From: RHLJ01 sp965212165
GTDB lineage: Bacteria; Bacteroidota; Rhodothermia; Balneolales; Balneolaceae
DNA: 64,000 nucleotides
Reading direction: 5' to 3'
Assembly: GCA_965212165.1 (NCBI GenBank)
Contig: OZ243096.1
Span: forward strand, 1,178,001 to 1,242,000
Of this stretch, positions 8,876-17,615 are shown piece after piece. Made by a program: the position numbers and the translations under genes. Position 1 is the stretch's first letter. Each line of letters starts with the position of its first letter. The notes under the pieces are model-generated. The model did not search any database and had not been told where the DNA came from. It saw only the letters and a program-made list of their open reading frames with translations.

Positions 8876-9440
8876 CTGAGCTTAATTTACCTTTCAGGGA
8901 TTCTTTTACCTCGACTAGCTTTATGAGTTGCTTTAAAAAGCCCAGATTCTTTTTGTTTATATAGGGAAGAAGCGCATCAGTAAATCGTTCAAACATCTCT
9001 AGAAAATCGTTATAATTTTCAATGCGCTGTTTAAATTCTTTGCTTTCGTCATCATTTAATCCGCCTGCTTCAAGGGTTTTTATACACGCTTCAAGCTCAA
9101 TTCTTATAGGTGCAATTTCTCGTTGTTGTCGCTCTCGAATAATGGTAGAAACTATTTTCCAGACATCAGTTTCGGCAGAGTAATAATCTTTTCGATCTCC
9201 TTTAAATTGAACTTTATGTATGAGTTCCCAGTCTAAAAGACGGCGAAGGTTCATATTTGCATTTCCACGACTGATATCCAATTTGACCATAATACTATCG
9301 GTATCAAGTGGATTTGACTCTGCATAAAGAAGTGCATGAATCTGCGACATCGTTTTATTGATTCCCCATGCTGAGGCCATATCACCCCAGAGCTTAACAA
9401 ATTGATCTAGGGCTTGGTTATATGCTGTTGAGTGTTCCAT
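8868..9440 (-). CDS. GbsR/MarR-type transcriptional regulator
   Basis: 190 residues. A winged helix-turn-helix occupies about residues 20-95, with the recognition region MVKLDISRGNANMNLRRL followed by WELIHKVQFKGDRKDYY. This matches the GbsR subfamily of MarR-like regulators, which control compatible-solute genes in Bacillus. The C-terminal half is helical. No obvious target operon is adjacent except yraN, with which it forms an overlapping pair. The regulated gene is unknown. Confidence 0.82.
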   Translation of the reverse strand: MEHSTAYNQALDQFVKLWGDMASAWGINKTMSQIHALLYAESNPLDTDSIMVKLDISRGNANMNLRRLLDWELIHKVQFKGDRKDYYSAETDVWKIVSTIIRERQQREIAPIRIELEACIKTLEAGGLNDDESKEFKQRIENYNDFLEMFERFTDALLPYINKKNLGFLKQLIKLVEVKESLKGKLSSGE

Positions 9441-9493
9441 ATATGAATGTACTCACAATATCCAAAAATGAACAAGTAAACTTATCTTTATAT

Positions 9494-11239
9494 CTAATCT
9501 ATAGTTAAGAGGCTAAAATTAAAGCCACCACTTGTAACTTCAATTCGTAGTGTTTGAACTCCACCAGGAAAGTCATAAGATCCTATAGCGAGTTGTTGAT
9601 ATGTTTGATAGCTTCCTGTGTTTTGTACAGAGATATTATCAAATAAAACTTTGCCATCAAGTCTTATGCGAAATTTCCCACCTGCAATTCCTGATGATAT
9701 ACGAGCTCTAATATCATAAGTACCTTCGGTTACATCTACAGTATATTCTAACCACTCACCTGTTTCGATAAACCCTATGTTATAATCTGTAACAATGTCA
9801 TCAGTTCTTTCAATATCGACACCATCATTTCTATACTCCCAACCAGAATTACCAGTATTTTGAAGTTCATCACTACTTACCCTTTTATATTCAGTATCAA
9901 AATATGATACCCCATTATTACCAATATCATAGTGAACGGCTTCAATATTTCCTGGAATCTTAAGATCTGTGAATGGTACATTTTCGCTGTTAAATGATGG
10001 AGAGAATAAGGCAGCAACAACACCGGGTCGAAGAGTATTTTTTTCAAAGGCTAAATCAGCTGCCATTGTAAAGAGTCCATCTGTAGCTTCGGCAACAGAT
10101 GGGCGAGAACCATTTCCTTTCCAGTATTCTACAACTTTATTGTAATTTTCATTTGCTGTAGAAGATAGTGGTGAGGTTATAGTTCCAAGCTTTTTGTGTG
10201 TCCACCAATTCCAACCAATGTTGTTATTTTCCATGAGCTCTTTAGTTTCATAAAACCAAGTATTTGAGTTTTCACCAGTTTCACCAAGCCAAAGTGGAGT
10301 ATCAGTTCGTTCTCTCAATTGGAGTAAATAATTGATAGTACCTTGATCTGTTTCGTTCCAATATTTATGAAATGCATATACAATATTGTCGTATACAGGA
10401 GCAAGTAAATCTAGTCTATCAAATGTAGTTGAAAAGTAATTACCGTTAATAAAAAGGATATGATTTTCATCAATTGCTCTAATTTCAGGTATTATATCTG
10501 TATGAAATCGCAATAAATCATTAGCCCCATAACCATCTGGAGTTACAGGCTCGTTCAATAAATCATATCCAATAATAATCGTTTCATCTTTGTATCGGCT
10601 TGCAATTTCAGTCCATATCTTGATAGTAATGGGCATATATGTATCATATTCGGTCCAAAGCCTAGCTACTCCGTCACTATCAGCAATTTCTTTATCACTT
10701 TGAGCGCCTGGGGCACCATGCATATCTAATATTACGTCTATACCATTTCGCTTACACCATACTAATAGTTCATCAAGTCGATCAAATTCTCTCTCATTAA
10801 ATTCTTCGGTTTCAATATCATAAAACACTTTATGATTGAATGGAACTCGAATATGATCTGCTCCCCATTCTTTCATTGCAATTATATCTTCTTCTTGAAC
10901 ATAATTCGTTCTGAATTCTTCAAACCAACGTTCCGTTTCTGCTTCTCCTAGCAAATCAGTAATAGCACTTCTAAGTTTAGTAGGACCAAAGTCCCCTGGC
11001 ATATTAAACATATAACCTTCTGGCATTAACCAACCACCAAGCCCATAACCTTTTATTACAACGGGTTCCCCTTGTCGGTTTAGAATTTCAGTGCCTTGGG
11101 TACTAAAGAAAGTATCATCAGTATAACCTGGAACGTCAGTTCCTGGATTGCCATCGTCATCATCATCATTTGCAGTGCTTGGATTACAGCCTATAAGTGT
11201 GATGCTAAAAATGAATAGGAAATAGTATAAAACTTTCAT
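9494..11239 (-). CDS. glycoside hydrolase family 5 lipoprotein with C-terminal CBM6-like module
   Basis: 581 residues. A lipoprotein signal ends at Cys18 (ITLIGC), followed by an acidic linker with six consecutive residues of mostly Asp. The catalytic domain (about 45-400) has GH5 landmarks: the acid/base in GYDLLNEPVTPDG, FHKYWN, and the nucleophile in LWLGETGENS. A carbohydrate-binding module of CBM6 style follows, roughly 420-581 (FIETGEWLEYTVDV, GTYDIRARISSG, GGVQTLRIEV). It is probably a surface or periplasmic endo-beta-glucanase. It stands alone with no polysaccharide-utilisation partners, and the exact substrate cannot be read. Confidence 0.88.
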   Translation of the reverse strand: MKVLYYFLFIFSITLIGCNPSTANDDDDDGNPGTDVPGYTDDTFFSTQGTEILNRQGEPVVIKGYGLGGWLMPEGYMFNMPGDFGPTKLRSAITDLLGEAETERWFEEFRTNYVQEEDIIAMKEWGADHIRVPFNHKVFYDIETEEFNEREFDRLDELLVWCKRNGIDVILDMHGAPGAQSDKEIADSDGVARLWTEYDTYMPITIKIWTEIASRYKDETIIIGYDLLNEPVTPDGYGANDLLRFHTDIIPEIRAIDENHILFINGNYFSTTFDRLDLLAPVYDNIVYAFHKYWNETDQGTINYLLQLRERTDTPLWLGETGENSNTWFYETKELMENNNIGWNWWTHKKLGTITSPLSSTANENYNKVVEYWKGNGSRPSVAEATDGLFTMAADLAFEKNTLRPGVVAALFSPSFNSENVPFTDLKIPGNIEAVHYDIGNNGVSYFDTEYKRVSSDELQNTGNSGWEYRNDGVDIERTDDIVTDYNIGFIETGEWLEYTVDVTEGTYDIRARISSGIAGGKFRIRLDGKVLFDNISVQNTGSYQTYQQLAIGSYDFPGGVQTLRIEVTSGGFNFSLLTID

Positions 11240-11367
11240 AAAAACGGGATTTCAATATAAAGCTAAAAGCAAGGTTTAAAGCTAGAAAATTGACAATAAA
11301 ATTTCAGAGATAAGATTTCTCGTATCGTCAAACTAACGCAATTCTTATGAATTGATTATGAAGAGAT

Positions 11368-11646
11368 TCAGGTCTCTTTAGTAGCCTTAGAGTCTGATTT
11401 TGATTGTGTATTTACTGAAGTAGTAGTTTCGTTTGTATTGGTTGTAGATTCTTCCTTTTTTCGCCCACCATTTTTGTAATCAGTCACATACCAACCTTCC
11501 CCCTTGTAAACAACTCCACTACCTCCAGATATAACTCTTTTTACGTTTTGTCCTGTAGTTGGACAAGTTGAAAGATGGTCGTCATTCATTTTTTGAACTA
11601 CTTCAAATAGAGTACCGTCTTCTCTTTTGTATTCGTATGTAGGCAT
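11368..11646 (-). CDS. FmdB-like protein with degenerate zinc ribbon
   Basis: 92 residues. The N-terminus MPTYEYKREDGTLFEVVQK and the later VKRVISGGSGVVYKGEGWYVTDYK follow the FmdB regulatory-protein pattern. FmdB proteins normally carry two CxxC knuckles. Here the first is replaced (KREDG) and the second is CPTTG with a single Cys, so zinc binding is probably lost. The C-terminal 25 residues are low-complexity Thr/Ser/Asn/Lys. The function is unknown. Confidence 0.75.
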   Translation of the reverse strand: MPTYEYKREDGTLFEVVQKMNDDHLSTCPTTGQNVKRVISGGSGVVYKGEGWYVTDYKNGGRKKEESTTNTNETTTSVNTQSKSDSKATKET

Positions 11647-12085
11647 ATTATAATTTATTATTTATCTGATACTAGAAGTAATCAAAGTGTGTGCCAAAAA
11701 TACTTTTTTAAGGTGCCATGACAAACTTTAATTTAGAACAATATAGAGCCAAAGCTGAAAGATTATATGGTAGAATAGTATAAAAAAAGTACTAATTAGA
11801 ACTTAATATTCATCAATATCTGTAGATATTATAGATATACTTCATAGAAAACCGCTTTCAAAAAAAATAGAAATATGTTGTTTAATTCTAACCATCAATT
11901 TTGGAGAAGTTCCTTTTTAGATAGAATTAATGTGTATTTTATTTTTTCAAAATAGTATTCGGCTTCTGCACATTTAATGTAAGTATCAGCCACCTCTAAG
12001 CAGAGGCTCACAAATAATTATCAAATACGTTTAAGTATGAGGAACCATATGTTTCTCAACAGTATTAAAACGCGCTCAATTAAGC
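11647..12085. other. 439-bp intergenic region upstream of the SulP transporter
   Basis: Spacer between the divergent FmdB-like and SulP genes, therefore holding promoters for both. It is very AT-rich. It contains a 21-codon open frame with a plausible ribosome-binding site (11718-11783) and a small hairpin CCTCT-AAGC-AGAGG at 11993-12006. I see no convincing TTTG/TAnnTTTG promoter pair and no tRNA or repeat. Confidence 0.5.
11718..11783 (+). CDS. possible 21-residue small protein or leader peptide
   Basis: ATG followed by 20 sense codons and TAA, reading MTNFNLEQYRAKAERLYGRI plus V. AAGG sits four bases before the ATG. The peptide looks like an amphipathic helix rather than random AT-rich translation. 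It could equally be the remnant of a larger gene or chance. It lies about 300 bp upstream of the SulP transporter. Confidence 0.25.
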   Translation: MTNFNLEQYRAKAERLYGRIV

Positions 12086-13621
12086 ATGCAAAAACTTCTC
12101 AATCTTTTTGACTTTTCAATAACTGAAAAAATTAACTATCGAACTGAAATCCTTTCTGGATTAACAGTAGCGATGGCCTTAATTCCTGAAGCGGTTGCAT
12201 TTGCATTAATTGCAGGTTTATCTCCACTTACTGGATTGTATGCCGCTTTTATGATGGGTTTAGTGACATCCATTTTAGGAGGTCGCCCAGGTATGATTTC
12301 GGGTGCTACTGGAGCAGTGGCCGTAATCTTAGTTGCACTAGCGCAATCACATGGTGTAGAATATATTTTTGCAACGGTAGTATTAGCTGGGATAATTCAA
12401 GTTTCAGCAGGACTCTTGAAACTTGGAAAATTGATGCGATTGGTTCCTCATCCTGTGATTTTTGGTTTTGTTAATGGATTAGCGGTCATCATTTTTATGT
12501 CTCAACTTGATCAATTTAAAGATCCATCAGGAGCTTGGATGTCAGGTTCGGCATTATATGTATTACTTGGACTTGTACTGTTAACTATGGTCATTATTTG
12601 GGGATTACCAAAGCTTACAAAAGCAGTTCCTTCTTCACTAATAGCAATTCTATCTGTTTTTGGGATTGTTTTTGCTTTCGGAATTGAAACTAAAACAGTT
12701 GGCGATATTGCTTCTATATCAGGTGGATTTCCACCTTTTCATATTCCTCAAATCCCATTTACGTGGGAAACTCTGACTCTTATTTTTCCATATGCGGCCA
12801 TTATGGCTGGGGTTGGCTTAATTGAAAGCTTATTAACTCTTAATATTATCGACGAAATTACTGAGACTAGAGGTCGGGGAAACAAAGAAGCAGCAGCACA
12901 AGGAATCGCAAACATCCTTTCAGGTTTTTTCTCTGGAATGGGAGGTTGTGCAATGATTGGACAAAGTTTAATCAATGTTTCAGCAGGTGCTAGAGCAAGG
13001 TTATCAGGTATTGTAGCAGCAGTAATGTTACTTGTATTTATCATGTTCGGGGCAAATTTAATTGAAAAAATGCCAATGGCTGCTTTAACTGGACTAATGA
13101 TCATGGTTGCCATTGGAACCTTTGAATGGGCTAGTTTAAGAACATTCACCAAAATGCCCGTTTCGGATATATTTGTAATGGTTGTAGTTACATTAGTAAC
13201 TGCTGTTCTACATAATTTAGCTTTAGCTGTGTTAATTGGAGTAATAATAGCTGCCTTAGTTTTCGCATGGGATAATGCAAAAAGGATTCGAGCAAGAAAG
13301 CATATAGATGAAAATGGTATTAAGCATTATGAAATCTATGGCCCACTTTTTTTTGGCTCTGTTTCTGTATTTAATGAAAAGTTTGATGTATTAAATGATC
13401 CAGATGAAGTGATAATCGACTTCGCAGAAAGCCGGGTAGTTGATATGTCAGCGATTGAGGCATTAAATAAAATCACTGAACGCTATCATAAAGTAGGTAA
13501 GAAAATTCATCTAAAGCATCTAAGTAAAGATTGTTTACAGCTACTTGAAAATGCAGATGAAATCATTGATGTGAATGTATACGAAGATCCAAAGTATAAA
13601 TTAGCCGTTGATAAGATCTAG
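12086..13621 (+). CDS. SulP family inorganic anion transporter with STAS domain
   Basis: 511 residues. The SulP N-terminus is clear (LSGLTVAMALIPEAVAFALI, GLSPLTGLYAAF), followed by about ten to twelve hydrophobic segments and the family motif GGFFSGMGG-like NILSGFFSGMGGCAMIGQS. The cytoplasmic STAS domain covers about residues 400-505 (VIIDFAESRVVDMSAIEAL). It moves sulfate, bicarbonate or related anions across the inner membrane. No carbonic anhydrase or sulfur-assimilation genes are adjacent, so the anion cannot be decided. It is monocistronic. Confidence 0.92.
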   Translation: MQKLLNLFDFSITEKINYRTEILSGLTVAMALIPEAVAFALIAGLSPLTGLYAAFMMGLVTSILGGRPGMISGATGAVAVILVALAQSHGVEYIFATVVLAGIIQVSAGLLKLGKLMRLVPHPVIFGFVNGLAVIIFMSQLDQFKDPSGAWMSGSALYVLLGLVLLTMVIIWGLPKLTKAVPSSLIAILSVFGIVFAFGIETKTVGDIASISGGFPPFHIPQIPFTWETLTLIFPYAAIMAGVGLIESLLTLNIIDEITETRGRGNKEAAAQGIANILSGFFSGMGGCAMIGQSLINVSAGARARLSGIVAAVMLLVFIMFGANLIEKMPMAALTGLMIMVAIGTFEWASLRTFTKMPVSDIFVMVVVTLVTAVLHNLALAVLIGVIIAALVFAWDNAKRIRARKHIDENGIKHYEIYGPLFFGSVSVFNEKFDVLNDPDEVIIDFAESRVVDMSAIEALNKITERYHKVGKKIHLKHLSKDCLQLLENADEIIDVNVYEDPKYKLAVDKI

Positions 13622-13699
13622 GAATTGAACAGATCGATATATTAGTAATTCAGGGGTAATTCTGTGTTTGAATTAGATTAATTTTTTAATCAATACATT

Positions 13700-14893
13700 T
13701 TAATTCAGACTAGCCAATCCCTTTTTAAACCTGATCATTGCTTCTTCTAAATCAGAAATAGATGCTGCATAGCTCATTCTTAAACCATTTGGCTCTCCAA
13801 AGGCATCTCCTGGAACACAAGCTAATCCAAATTCATCAAGAAGGTATAAACATAAATCGGTTGAAGTTTCAATCTTAGATCCTGTAGCCGTGGAAGTGCC
13901 CAAATAGGAAGAAACATCAGGGAACACATAAAATGCGCCACCAGGTGTAAAGCAATTAACACCATCAATTTCATTTAAGGATTTCACCATAAAATTGCGA
14001 CGCTTTTTGAATTCCTCTCTCATCGCATATACTTCAGATAGATCATTAGTATAAGCAGCGAGACCTGCTGCTTGAGAGATTGATGATGGTGCAGAAGTTT
14101 CCTGACTCTGAATTTTTGAAACAGCTTTTACTACATCAATATGAGCAGCAAGATATCCAAGTCTCCAGCCGGTCATTGCAAAACCTTTTGAAAATCCATT
14201 AACTACAATTACTCGGTCTTTCAAATCTGGTGCCACGTTTAAAATACTTACATGATCTTCTTCAAAAACGATGTATTCATATATTTCATCTGAAAGAATC
14301 ATTACATCTGGATATTTCCGTAATACTTCTGCTAAGCCTTCCATATCAGATTTGCTATAACATGATCCAGTAGGGTTGGATGGTGAACAAAGAATTAAAA
14401 GCCTAGTTCTATTTGTAATTGCGGCTTCGAGTTGCTCAGGTGTTAATCTAAAATCATTTTCAAATGAAGTACGAATGGTAATAGAATCACCTTCCGCCAA
14501 TCGAACCATTTCAGGGTAAGAAACCCAATATGGAGCTGGAATTATAACTTCATCACCTTTATTAATGGTCGCTAGTATGGAAAAGCCCACAGATTGCTTT
14601 GCTCCGTTAGAACAAATTATTTCTGACGCATCGTATTCAAATCCATTATCGCGTTTCAATTTTGCTATAATTGAATCCCTGAGTTCAGGAGTCCCAGTAT
14701 TCATAGTGTACCCATGTTGTCCATCATTAATTGCTTTGATGGCTGCATCACAAATATATTTTGGAGTTTTAAAATCAGGCTCTCCGGCGCTGAGAGAGAC
14801 GATAGATTTACCTTCTCTTTTAAGTTCTTTAGCTCGTCCTGTTACTTTTAAAGTTGCTGATGGCTGTAAATTCTGAGCGCGTTGTGAAATCAT
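13700..14893 (-). CDS. pyridoxal-phosphate-dependent aminotransferase, aspartate aminotransferase type
   Basis: 397 residues of class I/II aminotransferase fold. Landmarks are SLSAGEPDFKTPKYI at the N-terminus, SPSNPTGSCYS (cofactor-carboxylate region), LSDEIYEYIVF, the PLP lysine in NGFSKGFAMTGWRLGYL, and the substrate-carboxylate Arg in GLRMSYAAS near the end. This closely resembles Bacteroidota and Thermus AspC enzymes that interconvert aspartate and oxaloacetate. It is probably transcribed alone, upstream of coaD-rsmD on the same strand. Confidence 0.9.
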   Translation of the reverse strand: MISQRAQNLQPSATLKVTGRAKELKREGKSIVSLSAGEPDFKTPKYICDAAIKAINDGQHGYTMNTGTPELRDSIIAKLKRDNGFEYDASEIICSNGAKQSVGFSILATINKGDEVIIPAPYWVSYPEMVRLAEGDSITIRTSFENDFRLTPEQLEAAITNRTRLLILCSPSNPTGSCYSKSDMEGLAEVLRKYPDVMILSDEIYEYIVFEEDHVSILNVAPDLKDRVIVVNGFSKGFAMTGWRLGYLAAHIDVVKAVSKIQSQETSAPSSISQAAGLAAYTNDLSEVYAMREEFKKRRNFMVKSLNEIDGVNCFTPGGAFYVFPDVSSYLGTSTATGSKIETSTDLCLYLLDEFGLACVPGDAFGEPNGLRMSYAASISDLEEAMIRFKKGLASLN

Positions 14894-14979
14894 TTTCGTA
14901 ATGATAAGAGATTATTAGTGAGTGAATCAGAAAATAGAGAAAAACAGGTAAAGTGAATAGCTAGATAAGTAAATCTAAT

Positions 14980-15474
14980 TTACTTGTTCCCGTATTTATT
15001 ATGGAGAGCAACAGCCACATTTTCGGGAACAAAAGAAGAAAGGTCGCCATCCCAATAAGCTATTTCTTTTACAAGAGATGCCGAAATAAAGGTAAATTCT
15101 TCAGCTGGCATAAGAAAAACGGTATCAACCTCTGGAGCAAGTCGTTTGTTTGTGAGCGCCATTCTAAACTCATATTCAAAATCTGAGATCTGTCGAACAC
15201 CTCTGATAAGTGTATTCGCATTCATTTTTTGTGCGTGATTTACAAGTAATCCAGTGAACTTATTTACAGTAATATTCTTTGCCCAAGGTTTTCCATCAAT
15301 ACATTCATGAATAAGTGCAAGACGTTCCTCACCAGTAAAAACCGCACTTTTTTCTTTGTTAACGGCTACAGTTACAATCACTTTATCAAAAAGATTAGTT
15401 GCACGTTCGAGAATATCGAGGTGACCAAAAGTAATTGGATCGAAAGACCCTGGATATAAGGCAATGTGTTTCAT
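14980..15474 (-). CDS. coaD: phosphopantetheine adenylyltransferase
   Basis: 164 residues, the usual length. Nucleotidyltransferase motifs are present: ALYPGSFDPITFGHLDIL (HxGH-type TFGH), TLIRGVRQISDFEYEFRMA, and the ISSxxVR-like FISASLVKEIA. It catalyses the fourth step of CoA synthesis. It starts 1 bp after the rsmD stop, the classic rsmD-coaD arrangement, so the two are co-transcribed. Confidence 0.97.
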   Translation of the reverse strand: MKHIALYPGSFDPITFGHLDILERATNLFDKVIVTVAVNKEKSAVFTGEERLALIHECIDGKPWAKNITVNKFTGLLVNHAQKMNANTLIRGVRQISDFEYEFRMALTNKRLAPEVDTVFLMPAEEFTFISASLVKEIAYWDGDLSSFVPENVAVALHNKYGNK

Positions 15475-15475
15475 G

Positions 15476-16036
15476 CTACTTTTTACTGGAATCTACCGGA
15501 TGCTTTTCAAAAATACTAACGGTGGTTCTTCCATAAGCTTTGCTGAAGAAACAATGAGGATGTTCTTTGTAATTATGGTATTTATCATGTTCCAAAATGA
15601 GCCACCCATCTTTTTGTAGCCAGTTTCCTTCTAAAATCTGAGCAATCATTTCTTCCATCCATTCATAATTATATGGTGGATCACAAAAGATGAAGTCGTA
15701 GGGAATAGCCATCCCGTCGAGATAGCGTTGCACATCAGACACATTCGTTCTGATTTGATTCTCAATACCAAAATCTGATGCAACTTTTTCAATGTGTTTC
15801 ACATTATTGGGATCAATTTCAACGTAGGTTACACTCTTGGCGCCCCTTGAAATGGCTTCGAATCCTAAATTTCCGGAACCTCCAAATAAATCTAGAATTA
15901 CCGAACCTTCAATATATTTATATACATCTATCTTGTTGAAGATACTTTCTTTGGTACGGTCTGTAGTAGGTCGAACATCCAAGCCTTTAGGAATGCTAAA
16001 TCTTCTACCTTTAAGTTTTCCGGTGATTATTCTCAT
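15476..16036 (-). CDS. rsmD: 16S rRNA (guanine(966)-N(2))-methyltransferase
   Basis: About 186 residues from the ATG at 16036, beginning MRIITGKLKGRRF as RsmD proteins do. An upstream in-frame ATG at 16069 would add 11 residues without family support. It has the SAM-binding motif VILDLFGGSGNLGFEAISRG and the catalytic DPPY in FIFCDPPYNYEWM. It methylates G966 of 16S rRNA. It is followed after 1 bp by coaD. Confidence 0.93.
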   Translation of the reverse strand: MRIITGKLKGRRFSIPKGLDVRPTTDRTKESIFNKIDVYKYIEGSVILDLFGGSGNLGFEAISRGAKSVTYVEIDPNNVKHIEKVASDFGIENQIRTNVSDVQRYLDGMAIPYDFIFCDPPYNYEWMEEMIAQILEGNWLQKDGWLILEHDKYHNYKEHPHCFFSKAYGRTTVSIFEKHPVDSSKK

Positions 16037-16110
16037 GTGAGTATCAATTTCATAAAAAAATGTAAGCACTATAACACCTTTTTATAATGCTAAAGTATTA
16101 TTGAAAGGGT

Positions 16111-16971
16111 TCAAAAATCAAGAGACAGCAATATAGCTGGAAAGGCAGCGGCTAAGTCAAAGCCATATGTTTGCTCCTCAGCAAAAACCCCAATCTCATT
16201 TAAAGAATTTAGATTTATTATCTCAGATGATTTATCCCAAAACCCAGTTAATGCTTCTTCTACTTCGTGGGTTTGGTGACCAAATAAATAAATATTTTCA
16301 TGAAGTCCTTTCATCCAAGTAGAATGAGTAGAATTTTGAAGCCAATGATATGGTAGATCTTCAACCTGATCAAATTTGATATAAGTTGATGCTCTGAATT
16401 TACCTAAAACAAATGAAGTAATAGAGGCTACATTTTTATGGCATCCAATCATCAAAAAAGAACCACCAGGTTTATTAAAAGCAGACCATTTCGAAGATAT
16501 CTCAAAATCACTCAAAAACTCAGTAGTAGCAATCTTATCAGTTAAGTTGTCAAATCCATTCATCATATGTCGACGGCGGATACTTAAGAACTTATACTGA
16601 GATTTGCTAATCGCATGCCATGTTGGTTCCAAATCTTCTCTATCAATACCTTTCATTATTATAGAAAGATGATCCTCTCGTTCATCAGAATTATCATATA
16701 CTACTTTCGGAAGTGCAGTCCAACATTCGTTTGAGGGGTTTGTTAAAGCACGAACAGATTTAATGTTGTGACTTTCCCTTAGGTTTTCAAATGTAGATTT
16801 GACATGAGGAAATTGATCTGGGTTTTGAGAGGTAATTGCATTGATTACATCAAAATTGAAATCAAAAGAACCTATACGAAAAAGGTGTCGGTCATTTTCA
16901 GGATTGTTGATGGCGTAAAAAAGCCGATCCGAAAAAAAACAAACACCTAAATTTGCAGAAGCTTCATCCAT
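16111..16971 (-). CDS. DUF3822-like protein
   Basis: 286 residues, cytoplasmic, no signal or membrane segment. The sequence and its place just upstream of rsmD-coaD resemble the Bacteroidota DUF3822 family (ASKHA-like fold), with the C-terminal segment GVFAEEQTYGFDLAAAFPAI. Its ATG overlaps the stop of the preceding gene as TAATG, so the two are translationally coupled. No biochemical function is known to me for this family; the family call rests mostly on context. Confidence 0.65.
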   Translation of the reverse strand: MDEASANLGVCFFSDRLFYAINNPENDRHLFRIGSFDFNFDVINAITSQNPDQFPHVKSTFENLRESHNIKSVRALTNPSNECWTALPKVVYDNSDEREDHLSIIMKGIDREDLEPTWHAISKSQYKFLSIRRRHMMNGFDNLTDKIATTEFLSDFEISSKWSAFNKPGGSFLMIGCHKNVASITSFVLGKFRASTYIKFDQVEDLPYHWLQNSTHSTWMKGLHENIYLFGHQTHEVEEALTGFWDKSSEIINLNSLNEIGVFAEEQTYGFDLAAAFPAILLSLDF

Positions 16972-17444
16972 TAATTCCAGTTGGGGGCATTACGCATGGT
17001 AGTTCTTGATAAACTTCCGATTGCATCATCGGAATCAGGATCTTCCAATAAGTAAAGCGGTGGTCTTATCGTATCATTATGAGTATAAGAGAACTGTGTA
17101 TTAGTTCGTGGTGACAGAATAATACTTTCCGGTGAATAAGTAAGTGGTGGAATCTGATAAAATATAGAATCACCCATTGCAACCATTAAAGAGTCGGTAC
17201 TTAGGTAAGTGACAACGCTGTCTAGCCCACCATCGGTTGGTGGAAAGTGTCCATACTTAGCTTCATATTGTACTAAGGCATCTTTAAGAGACAACATCCG
17301 GTTACGAGCACCCTCTGTTTCTGCTTTTCTAGCTTCTACTACTTGGTATGGAGTCACGATAGAATCATATAACCACCAAGATAGAGCTACAATTATTAAA
17401 CTAAGTACGACGCTTAAGATCTTATTTCGAGTATCAATATTCAT
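16971..17444 (-). CDS. single-pass membrane protein with pseudopilin-like helix, unknown
   Basis: About 157 residues from the ATG at 17444; an earlier in-frame ATG at 17480 is possible. One transmembrane segment near the N-terminus (ILSVVLSLIIVALSWWLY) is followed by a helix, RMLSLKDALVQYEAKYGHFP, resembling the post-TM helix of type II pseudopilins. There is no prepilin-peptidase site of the usual form, so it is not called a pilin. It is coupled to the DUF3822-like gene by TAATG. The role is unknown. Confidence 0.7.
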   Translation of the reverse strand: MNIDTRNKILSVVLSLIIVALSWWLYDSIVTPYQVVEARKAETEGARNRMLSLKDALVQYEAKYGHFPPTDGGLDSVVTYLSTDSLMVAMGDSIFYQIPPLTYSPESIILSPRTNTQFSYTHNDTIRPPLYLLEDPDSDDAIGSLSRTTMRNAPNWN

Positions 17445-17615
17445 GTGAAAAGCAGATAAGTTAGTTTGATGTTTTACCATTAAAAACGAATCTAGAAAAT
17501 ACAGTCAGACCTTTATATATGCAACCTGAACAAAGCATCAAATTATAACCCGACAAAATTTTAACTTATTGAGACATCTTACATTAAAATATTACTCTTT
17601 TAAGAAATTATTGGT

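Noticed and set aside
12748..13152. 134-codon open frame on the minus strand
   Set aside because: Lies wholly inside the SulP transporter gene, has no start signal and reads as a composition shadow.
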